A DNA stretch of 59,574 bases from NCBI GenBank assembly GCA_963579625.1, contig CAUZHN010000006.1, positions 1-59,574 on the forward strand. Direction: 5' to 3'. How positions within the stretch are numbered: the first letter of the stretch is position 1; each line of letters starts with the position of its first letter. Both the position numbers and the translations under genes were made by a program. A model generated the notes under the pieces. That model was not told the DNA's origin, made no database searches, and saw only the letters and a list, made by a program, of their open reading frames with translations. The stretch is from JAAXGI01 sp963579625 (lineage in GTDB: Bacteria > Gemmatimonadota > Gemmatimonadetes > Longimicrobiales > Gaopeijiaceae). Positions 52,708-59,574 of the stretch are shown here, piece after piece.

Positions 52708-54723
52708 ATGCCCCTGTCATTGTGTCTGGTTCGCGTCCTGATCGGTGCCGCTCTCCTAACCTCCTGTGCGCCTGGCTTCGGTACCGAGACACCGTCATTG
52801 GCATCGGCAGGTGCCGAAGCTATCACAGAGGGGAGCGTGGGCCCGTCCTCGACTGCCGACCTGCGTGTGCCGATACCTCGCTCGTTTCTAGATGCGATTG
52901 CTCGGGGATCAAGGACCGACCGGGGAGTGCCCGGGCCGAACTACTGGACTCAGAAGGTAGACTACTCGATCCAGGCTGAGCTCGACCCGGAGACTGCAAT
53001 CCTGGTGGGCCGGGAGACTATCACGTATCGGAACAACTCCCCGGATGATCTGGACCGGCTGATCCTGCACCTTTATCAGAACCTCTTTTCCGGGGGTATG
53101 GAGCGGACCCGCAGCGTTCCCATCACGGGTGGGATTATCCTAGAGCGAGTGAGTTTGGAAGGGCAGGATCTCCGCGAGGCACGAGGTCGTCCCGAACTCG
53201 GCAGCTACATTACAGACGGTACACTCATGGCTGTGTACCTCAACCAGAGGCTTCGGCCGGGTGGGACGGTGGAGCTTGAAGTTGAGTGGCGTTTTGAAGT
53301 GCCGCCGGAGGGAGCGCCCCGGCACGGCCATATCGATAATCGCCTGTTTAACGTGGCACAGTGGTACCCTCAGGTCGCCGTCTACGATGACATCGAAGGG
53401 TGGCACATCTGGCCGTATTTGGGTAATGGTGAGTTCTACTTGGAGTACGGCGACTTCGACGTGTCTATCACGGTGCCCGAAGGATGGCTTGTGGGAGCCT
53501 CGGGCACACTGCAGAACTCCGATGAGGTCCTTCCGGACCCGATTCGCCGTCGTCTGGACGAGGCGATGACTAGCGACGAGGTGGTACACGTTGTTGCGGA
53601 GGAAGATTTCGGGCCTGGCCTGGCGACCGTCTTGGGCTCGGAGGGAACACTTACCTGGCGCTTTCGCGCAGATGGTGTTCGAGACTTCGCATTCGCAACC
53701 TCCGCTGAGTATCTGTGGGACGCAGCCCACACGCTGACCCCTGACGCGGATGGGGATGGTGAGGATGAGGTAGTGGCTCTGCATGCCCTCTACCGGCCTG
53801 TTGCGGAGACTTGGGTCGATGCGGCGGAATACATCCGGCACGCTGTAACTTTCCACGCAGAGCGCTGGCACCCATACCCTTGGCCGCAGATGACTGGTGC
53901 GGAGGGTCCCGTGGGAGGGATGGAATACCCCATGCTCACCTTCGTGGCAGCCTTTAATGATTCCCGCTCGGTCTACGAAACTTTGAACCACGAAATCAGC
54001 CACATGTGGTACCCGATGATGGTCGGCTCGAATGAACCCTCATATCCGTGGATGGACGAGGGTCTGGGCACATACGTGGAGGCCTATGCGACCGGCGACT
54101 TCTGGGACGAACCGGAATATTGGCGGGCAGATCAGAATGCCTATCTACGTGTCGCTGGGCTCGAACAGGAAACGCCGATCATGCGGCATTCTGATCTCCA
54201 CGGTCCTTATGGAACATATGGTCAGGCTGCCTACTGGAAGCCCGCTGCTCTCTTGAGGGCTCTCGAGGCGGTTATCGGCCGCGACGCATTGTGGTTGTCC
54301 CTCCGGTCTTACTCCGAGAACTGGATCTACCGTCATCCAACTCCCCACGACTTCTTCAACCTCGTGGAGGAAGCTGCGGGACGGGATCTCGACTGGTTCT
54401 GGTACCCGTTTTGGTATGAGACCGCGGCCCTGGATCAGGCAATCACAAATGTAAGGGTGACGGATGGCGCTGGCGGCGCAGTTGCCACCGAAGTGACTAT
54501 CGCCAACTTGGGTAAGGCATTCATGCCTGTGCACCTCCTGCTGACCCTCTCCGGGGGAGACACGATCCGAGAGGTTGTACCTGTCGAAGTCTGGTTACTT
54601 GGAGGCGGGGTGCACACAGTTACCGTTGACCTTCCCCGTGGTGAAACCCTCACATCCGTTGAGATTGATCCGGAAGGGGCTTTTCCAGATGTGGATCGGG
54701 AGAACAACATCTGGGGACGCTAG
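52708..54723 (+). CDS. M1-family metallopeptidase lipoprotein
   Basis: About 671 residues from ATG 52708, which begins a lipoprotein leader (PLSLCLVRVLIGAALLTSC); GTG 52696 is an alternative and the frame is open further upstream. The protein is an M1-type aminopeptidase: N-terminal beta domain (YSIQAELDPETAILVGRETITYRNNSP), GGMEYP (GxMEN equivalent), and HEISHMWYPMMVGSNEPSYPWMDEGLGTYVEAYA, giving zinc site H428-E429-x2-H432 with the distal E. It likely trims N-terminal residues from peptides in the periplasm or at the surface. The Asn-to-Tyr change in GxMEN may alter specificity. Confidence 0.9.
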   Translation: MPLSLCLVRVLIGAALLTSCAPGFGTETPSLASAGAEAITEGSVGPSSTADLRVPIPRSFLDAIARGSRTDRGVPGPNYWTQKVDYSIQAELDPETAILVGRETITYRNNSPDDLDRLILHLYQNLFSGGMERTRSVPITGGIILERVSLEGQDLREARGRPELGSYITDGTLMAVYLNQRLRPGGTVELEVEWRFEVPPEGAPRHGHIDNRLFNVAQWYPQVAVYDDIEGWHIWPYLGNGEFYLEYGDFDVSITVPEGWLVGASGTLQNSDEVLPDPIRRRLDEAMTSDEVVHVVAEEDFGPGLATVLGSEGTLTWRFRADGVRDFAFATSAEYLWDAAHTLTPDADGDGEDEVVALHALYRPVAETWVDAAEYIRHAVTFHAERWHPYPWPQMTGAEGPVGGMEYPMLTFVAAFNDSRSVYETLNHEISHMWYPMMVGSNEPSYPWMDEGLGTYVEAYATGDFWDEPEYWRADQNAYLRVAGLEQETPIMRHSDLHGPYGTYGQAAYWKPAALLRALEAVIGRDALWLSLRSYSENWIYRHPTPHDFFNLVEEAAGRDLDWFWYPFWYETAALDQAITNVRVTDGAGGAVATEVTIANLGKAFMPVHLLLTLSGGDTIREVVPVEVWLLGGGVHTVTVDLPRGETLTSVEIDPEGAFPDVDRENNIWGR

Positions 54724-54860
54724 ACCAACAAATAACCCTCCTTTAATACGATCACAATAATATTGACAGGTCATAGAGGTTGGTATGAAGTGACAACCGC
54801 CGCGGGCATTTCCCAGGCGTGGCTCATGTGAAAGACTAGATCTCCTCTGCCGCGCTCCTG

Positions 54861-56996
54861 TCAGTCTGGCAGGCTGAACACATATAGCGCGTTGCCGCTG
54901 CTAGGGTGCCTGACCTCATTGGCGACTAACCGCGGCACATTGCGCGGACTCCCTCCTCCGAGTCCAGTGGTCACCGCGATGTATTGCTTGCCGTCGATCG
55001 CGAAGGAAATGGGGTGCCCTTGGACCGAGGTCCCGAGCCGTGTCGCCCAGAGGAGTTCCCCTGTCTCCACATCAAAGGCCTGGAATCGGCGGTCCAGATC
55101 ACCCACGAATACCACTCCGCCGGCGGTAGAGACAACACCGGTCAGGAGTGACGCCCGCTGTTGGTAGCTCCAGACTTCCTCTAAGGTGCTTGCGTCATAC
55201 GCGGCGAGCTTCCCGAGGTTACCATCGGATCCTGGCATCTCAAAGAAGAGACGGGCAGAGGCCGTCCCTCCACTCCCTTCGACTAGTTCGATCTCCCGTG
55301 CCTCATTCTCGAGACACGTCTGACTGAGTGGTGCTATCAGGAGACCGGTCGGCCTGTGATAGCTCATCGAGTGCCAGTCTTTACCTCCGGCGCTACTGGG
55401 ACAGCCTGGAATCCACTCGCCGATCTGGGCGTTGATGACATCGTCCCGGTAAGTAATCTCTCCAGTTTGTGGGTCAATGTTTGTGAATGCGTTCTGGAAA
55501 GTGGTATGCGCGAATCCGAGGAACTCTCCTGTGACGCGGTCATTCTTCCAGAGGATGCCATGCTTACCGATGGAAAAGACGAGTCGCTGCCCGTCCCGGT
55601 CCACGAGGACCCGCTCGAAGACCTCATCCAAATCCAGCGCCTCACCTGGGACGTGTTGGAAGTGCCAGTCCAGTTCTCCGGTTTCCACATCGATCGCGAC
55701 TGTCGAGTTTGTATACAGCCCCGCATCGAAGATGGACTGATGGCGGCTGGCCGGGACCCAAGGTTTCGCCTGCGCTGTACCCCAATAGGTGAGGTTCAAC
55801 TCTGGATCGTAGCTGCCGGTGATCCACTGCTCGCCACCGGCCCGGAAGAGGTTGTCAAGGTTGCCCCAGGTATCCCCTCCTGGCTCGCCAGCCTGGCCGA
55901 TGGGGTTCCACTCCCACAGGCGCGTGCCAGTGTTGGCGTCGTGCGCTGTTAGGTAGCAGGACTCAGGGATGTAGCGTGCACAGCCCGCCTGTCCCTGGAT
56001 AATCTTTCCATCTGCCACAATTGGACCGCTGGAAAACTGAAATCCGAGGCTGTCGTTTGCCACCCGGGTCTCCCAAACTTGCTCTCCGCTCCGCGCATCT
56101 AGTGCTACGAGTCGTGAATCGGTCGTCGCATGGATGATGTTCGTGCCGTAGATGGCGATGTTGCGCATGTCCTGTCCGTTCTCTGGACCGGACGCCGTCT
56201 CCCAAATCAAGTCCCCCGTTCTAGCGTCTAGCGCCTGGACGATATTACTGGAGTTGATTAGGTAAATGACTCCGTCGTACACGATGGGGCCGGGTTCGGA
56301 ACCTCCCTCGTGCATGCTCCAGATCCACTCCAATTGGAGCTCGCCGACATTATCTCGATCGATCTGATCAAGCGGACTATAGCTATGTGCAAGGTAGTTA
56401 CGTCTGAGCATCGGCCAATCTGCCGGATCCGGGTCGCGGAGCATTTCGTCCGTGACCGGTAGAAAGTCGCGTATCAGGTCGGCCACAGTGAGCGACTCCG
56501 CCTCCAGGTTCGCCGGTTCCTCGCCTATTGTCTCGATGTCGTAGATCCACCCTCTGAGTTCGCCAGTGGGATTTCCCTGGCTGTGGATCTGGACGTAAAG
56601 AGATTGCCCCCGCAGCGCAGCTACTTGTCCGTCGGTCAACTCGACAGTGCCACCGATTTCACCCGCTGGCACAGAAAAAACCTCCAGCGCGTGAGCCACG
56701 GGCCCGTGCAGTCCGGGAAACCCCTGATGGATATGCGCTACGGTCGCGGCCGAACTCATTCCTTGATAGCTGCCCGTGACGGTCAGTTGGTTGCCTTGGA
56801 GAGTCACTCTTACCTGCCCGACTCCAGTGATTGAGTTGAGCGTCGCAGCATTTACTGGCATGGGTGAAAGACGGGCCCGGAAGGAGTTGGCTTGAGCGGC
56901 CACCTGCCCTTGATGGGCGAGCACGGGGACTCCCAGCGTGCCTGTGATAAGTAGTGCGGCGGAGAGGACTAGCTTGCTAGTGATGCGACCTTTCAT
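54861..56996 (-). CDS. CHRD-domain fused PQQ-dependent dehydrogenase
   Basis: About 711 residues from ATG 56996 (MKGRITSKLVLSAALLITGT; a longer frame to 57017 lacks a better site). After the signal peptide (to about residue 35), a CHRD domain (about 40-150) shows FRARLSPMPVN, GQVRVTLQGNQLTVTGSYQGMSSAAT, AHIHQGFPGLHGPV, LYVQIHSQGNPTGELRGWI. A PQQ propeller follows, closely like the 7.1-kb enzyme (YSPLDQIDRDNV, VQALDARTGDLIWETASG, HGILWKNDRVTG, GGVVFVGDLDRRFQAFDVETGEL). There is no heme motif. CHRD domains, named for chordin, are of unknown function in bacteria. The paralogue shows the N-terminal module was exchanged. Confidence 0.9.
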   Translation of the reverse strand: MKGRITSKLVLSAALLITGTLGVPVLAHQGQVAAQANSFRARLSPMPVNAATLNSITGVGQVRVTLQGNQLTVTGSYQGMSSAATVAHIHQGFPGLHGPVAHALEVFSVPAGEIGGTVELTDGQVAALRGQSLYVQIHSQGNPTGELRGWIYDIETIGEEPANLEAESLTVADLIRDFLPVTDEMLRDPDPADWPMLRRNYLAHSYSPLDQIDRDNVGELQLEWIWSMHEGGSEPGPIVYDGVIYLINSSNIVQALDARTGDLIWETASGPENGQDMRNIAIYGTNIIHATTDSRLVALDARSGEQVWETRVANDSLGFQFSSGPIVADGKIIQGQAGCARYIPESCYLTAHDANTGTRLWEWNPIGQAGEPGGDTWGNLDNLFRAGGEQWITGSYDPELNLTYWGTAQAKPWVPASRHQSIFDAGLYTNSTVAIDVETGELDWHFQHVPGEALDLDEVFERVLVDRDGQRLVFSIGKHGILWKNDRVTGEFLGFAHTTFQNAFTNIDPQTGEITYRDDVINAQIGEWIPGCPSSAGGKDWHSMSYHRPTGLLIAPLSQTCLENEAREIELVEGSGGTASARLFFEMPGSDGNLGKLAAYDASTLEEVWSYQQRASLLTGVVSTAGGVVFVGDLDRRFQAFDVETGELLWATRLGTSVQGHPISFAIDGKQYIAVTTGLGGGSPRNVPRLVANEVRHPSSGNALYVFSLPD

Positions 56997-57150
56997 CAGA
57001 ACCCCCAGCTGTGGCACCTGTCTCGGAATCCCACCGTGAAAACAAAACGTCGGAGGGACGGATTGCCCACGCTAGGTGGCGGAGTTGTGCATGGCAAGAT
57101 AAGGTTGCCTGGAAGGTGAACCCAGTTAGCGATAGGATCAAACAGCCGCT

Positions 57151-57744
57151 ATGAACGCTCCCGCCCCCACGATCCCCAGTCGTGATCCTCGCCCGATGAG
57201 GCCGCACCTGTCGAACGGAGTGATTGCGGTGATCCTCCTCGTGGTAATGGAGATCCTGCTCTTCACAGGATTGATTTCGGCCCATATAGCGTTCATGGCT
57301 GACCAGGTTGGTGAAGTTTGGCCACCTCTAGACCAGCCACGCCTTCCTTTTGGAGAGACCGCGATTAACACCGCTGCGCTAGTTCTAAGCGGGATCATCC
57401 TGGCGTTGTGCAGTCTGCAGTTCAGGGTAGAGCCTCGTCGGGCTCTCATTCTCCTCGGGACAGCTACACTTCTTGGCGGATTCTTCGTCGCTTTTCAGGG
57501 TGTGGAGTGGCTCGGTTTGGTTCAGGAGGGGCTTTCCGTGAGATCCGGCGCATACGGTGCGTTCTTCTACCTGATTGTGGGGATCCATATGCTGAATGCT
57601 CTGGTGGCTCTTGGGTTCCTCGCCTGGGCCTGGGGGAGGTTGAGGCGTGGTGTACTCTCAGATGCTCAATTCAAAGCCGTGCGGATCTTCTGGTATTTTG
57701 TGGTGCTCGTGTGGCCCGTGATTTACTTCCAGGTGTATCAGTGA
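57151..57744 (+). CDS. Cytochrome c oxidase subunit III family protein
   Basis: A 197-residue integral membrane protein with five predicted helices, of the heme-copper oxidase subunit III (COX3) family. It contains HLSNGVIAVILLVVMEILLFTGLISAHIAFM, PFGETAINTAALVLSGIILALC, FVAFQGVEWLGLVQEGLSVRSGAYGAFFYLIVGIHMLNALVALGFLAWAWGRL and VRIFWYFVVLVWPVIYF. Subunit III carries no redox centre and stabilises the enzyme. No subunits I or II are nearby, so it may be an orphan or part of a split oxidase. It is divergent from the CHRD-PQQ gene and followed by DUF305. Confidence 0.87.
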   Translation: MNAPAPTIPSRDPRPMRPHLSNGVIAVILLVVMEILLFTGLISAHIAFMADQVGEVWPPLDQPRLPFGETAINTAALVLSGIILALCSLQFRVEPRRALILLGTATLLGGFFVAFQGVEWLGLVQEGLSVRSGAYGAFFYLIVGIHMLNALVALGFLAWAWGRLRRGVLSDAQFKAVRIFWYFVVLVWPVIYFQVYQ

Positions 57745-57789
57745 TGGACTATTAGTGGATGGGCCCACTCCTGGCAGGGAGTTGGAGGC

Positions 57790-58455
57790 ATGAAAGGTTC
57801 ACTGGCTGGAGGTTGGGATGTGGCCGCTTCGGTATGTCTGCTGCTTTCCTCCTGTGCCGTGGCAAGTGAGGGGTCCGGTCCTCGGCTCGTGCAACCCGGA
57901 GCTCCCGGAGAGCCCAGTCGGGTGCTCAGTGCAGAAGAATCCGAGCTGGCTCCCCCCGTGCTGGTCACCACAGCCGACGTGAGATTCATGCAGGGGATGA
58001 TCGCCCACCATGCCCAGGCGCTTACCGTGAGCCGGTTTGTCCCGAGCCGAGCGGAGGGGGAAGGAGTTCGGCTCCTCGCTGAGCGGATCGAGCGCTCCCA
58101 GGGGGATGAGATGGCGCTCATGGAGCGATGGCTCGCAGCCCGAGGTGAAGACATTCCGGGCCCGACCGTCGGGTATCAGATACAATCTTCTGGTGGTCAA
58201 CCCGTACTGATGCCCGGCATGCTGACCGTGGACGAGTTGGCTGAGTTGGAGGAGGCTTCAGCGGCCGACTTCGATCGGCTGTTTCTGGTGTATATGATCC
58301 GCCACCATGAGGGAGCGCTGACGATGGTGCGGGAGCTCTTCGCTAGTGAGGGGGCGGGTGAAGAGGGGGTAATCTTCGAGTTTGCCGTTGATGTCGATAG
58401 CGACCAGCGCATCGAAATCGCGCGCATGGTCCGAATGCTGACTGGGAGCCCTTGA
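57790..58455 (+). CDS. DUF305-family lipoprotein
   Basis: A 221-residue lipoprotein (leader ending LLSSC) with two DUF305-type motifs: DVRFMQGMIAHHAQALTVSRF and FLVYMIRHHEGALTMVREL. Paired HH with Met-rich helices suggest binding of copper or another metal, as proposed for DUF305 proteins in metal-stress loci. It begins 45 bp after the COX3 gene and may be co-transcribed. A role in copper delivery to oxidase is plausible but unproven. Confidence 0.87.
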   Translation: MKGSLAGGWDVAASVCLLLSSCAVASEGSGPRLVQPGAPGEPSRVLSAEESELAPPVLVTTADVRFMQGMIAHHAQALTVSRFVPSRAEGEGVRLLAERIERSQGDEMALMERWLAARGEDIPGPTVGYQIQSSGGQPVLMPGMLTVDELAELEEASAADFDRLFLVYMIRHHEGALTMVRELFASEGAGEEGVIFEFAVDVDSDQRIEIARMVRMLTGSP

Positions 58456-58486
58456 GGGTTGCCCAAGTCCCAACCAGGAATCAGGA

Positions 58487-59574
58487 ATGAGATCTAAAGA
58501 GATGGTCCAAGACCTGACAAGTCACTGGATTGTATTGGGGTTAGCTACAGTGGTCTTCACAGTCGGATTGATCTTGAGCCCGGCGACCACATGGGCGCAG
58601 ACCGGAGGTGGGCAGGTCGATCCTCGAGTTGGGCTGGAAGCGGGTTGGCAGGATGCGGAAGTGGCAAGCTCGAACCTTGAGTTGAGGGGTCACCGGGACC
58701 GGCCCCCCGGATTTTTTGTTCCCGGCGAGCCCGGAGCGCAGAATTACAAGAACTCCGACCTCGCGTTCAGGGGGGATCTGGTGTTCGTGGGTAACTACAA
58801 TGGTTTCAACATCTACGATATTGCGGACCCAGTGAGCCCGGAGCTACTGACATCGGTCGTATGTCCCGGTGCACAGGGTGATCTCTCTATATACGGTGAT
58901 CTCCTCTTCCGTTCGGATCAAGAAGCCCGCAGTAGACTCGACTGTGGAGTTTCCACCGAAGAGGAGATCGGGCTGGACGTTAATGCAGAGCGGTTTCGCG
59001 GTGTTCGGATCTTCGACGTGAGTGACATCCAAAACCCTGTTCAGGTTGCTGCCGTGCAAACCTGCAGGGGCTCCCACACGCATACCATCCTCAGAGATCC
59101 AAACGACAACGAGAACGTCTACCTGTACGTGTCCGGCACAAGCGCCGTACGCTCTGGCGAAGAGCTGGAGGGATGTCTGGACATTGACGACCCTGACGAG
59201 CCAGATACCTCGTTCTGGCGCATCTCGGTTATCCAGGTTCCGCTAGACGCGCCCGAGAACGCTCGTGTCGTGAATGAGCCACGGGTTTTCGCGAATCCTG
59301 AGAGCGGCTCGATTGCGGGCCTGTGGGGAGGTGGGGACCATGGCCCGGATACTCAGGAGTCCAGACAGACAACATCATGCCACGACATTACTGTGTACCC
59401 GGAGATCGGCTTGGCGGCCGGGGCATGTCAGGGGAATGGTGTCCTCTTTGACATTAGCGATCCGGTGAATCCGGTTCGGATTGAGGAGGTGACAGACCCT
59501 AACTTCGCGTACTGGCACTCGGCCACCTTTAACAACGATGGTTCGAAGGTGGTCTTCACGGATGAGTGGGGTGG
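58487..59574 (+). CDS. LVIVD-repeat protein (3' end outside the window)
   Basis: A frame opens at ATG 58487 (CAGGA just upstream) and runs past the window end for 362 codons without a stop. A signal peptide (about 14-37, ending TTWAQT) is followed by LVIVD-type propeller repeats: DLVFVGNYNGFNIYDIADPVSPELLTSVVC, RGVRIFDVSDIQNPVQVAAVQTC and GVLFDISDPVNPVRIEEVTDPNFAYWHSA. These are extracytoplasmic beta-propellers of unknown function, often choice-of-anchor proteins. It begins 31 bp after DUF305. Confidence 0.88.
   Translation, partial: MRSKEMVQDLTSHWIVLGLATVVFTVGLILSPATTWAQTGGGQVDPRVGLEAGWQDAEVASSNLELRGHRDRPPGFFVPGEPGAQNYKNSDLAFRGDLVFVGNYNGFNIYDIADPVSPELLTSVVCPGAQGDLSIYGDLLFRSDQEARSRLDCGVSTEEEIGLDVNAERFRGVRIFDVSDIQNPVQVAAVQTCRGSHTHTILRDPNDNENVYLYVSGTSAVRSGEELEGCLDIDDPDEPDTSFWRISVIQVPLDAPENARVVNEPRVFANPESGSIAGLWGGGDHGPDTQESRQTTSCHDITVYPEIGLAAGACQGNGVLFDISDPVNPVRIEEVTDPNFAYWHSATFNNDGSKVVFTDEWG

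Noticed and set aside
54760..54790. TTGACA and TATGAA near 54.77 kb as a promoter
   Set aside because: Spacing is about 15 bp and no plus-strand gene follows; not convincing.

Overview
The window reads as a moderately GC-rich chromosomal segment of a free-living Gram-negative, most plausibly a Gemmatimonadota-type bacterium (possibly Acidobacteriota or a relative). The assignment is an inference from family content: two CBM9-like/DUF5916 outer-membrane proteins, many signal-peptide beta-propellers (NHL, PQQ, LVIVD, FG-GAP), DUF1028, DUF3500, DUF4159, DUF2231, DUF305 and SEL1 families, and decayed copies of Ser/Thr-kinase/PD40 genes typical of those phyla. There is no rRNA or phylogenetic marker to fix it. 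I saw no insertion sequence, integrase, phage gene or CRISPR array.

Layout. 1-15 kb: end of an unknown gene, tatA, a HupE-type membrane pair, then secreted enzymes and propellers (NAD(P)-binding reductase-like, NHL, esterase, SEL1, cytochrome c-PQQ dehydrogenase, DUF1028, HpcH/HpaI-type aldolase, DUF5916). 15.3-17.9 kb: 18 tRNA genes, one (Pro-GGG) on the minus strand, then initiator Met and a 16-gene array on the plus strand that closes with a strong terminator. 17.9-34.3 kb: panE, a metzincin-like protease, NHL, PQQ sugar dehydrogenase plus acetamidase, serine hydrolase, glycerate kinase, cyclase-family hydrolase, a second PQQ enzyme, an MDR reductase overlapping a sorbosone/glucose-dehydrogenase-like propeller, DUF3500. 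34.4-37.1 kb: gene relics, two small hypotheticals, tRNA-Arg, NHL. 37.3-39.8 kb: a three-gene cluster of octaheme cytochrome c lipoprotein, secreted beta-rich protein and DUF2231 membrane protein. 39.9-59.6 kb: exonuclease/phosphatase family, second DUF5916, serine hydrolase, CopCD, dienelactone hydrolase, a broken FG-GAP lipoprotein gene, NHL+DUF4159, LOG-like protein, M1 peptidase, a CHRD-PQQ fusion, cytochrome oxidase subunit III, DUF305 and a partial LVIVD protein.

How it fits together. Most genes stand alone or in pairs, on both strands, and most encode exported proteins. Periplasmic oxidation (PQQ enzymes with or without their own heme), heme-based electron transfer (octaheme cytochrome, oxidase subunit III) and extracytoplasmic hydrolases dominate, which suits an organism scavenging diverse organic matter. 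The most distinctive feature is gene decay. Four separate relics of Ser/Thr-kinase/PD40 genes (two N-terminal and two C-terminal pieces) each lie on the plus strand directly upstream of an intact same-strand gene. There are also relics of TauE/SafE, M28 peptidase, SDR and possibly an endonuclease/exonuclease/phosphatase protein, and one FG-GAP gene broken by a frameshift and an amber codon. The best candidate for an undescribed functional system is the octaheme/beta-protein/DUF2231 cluster.
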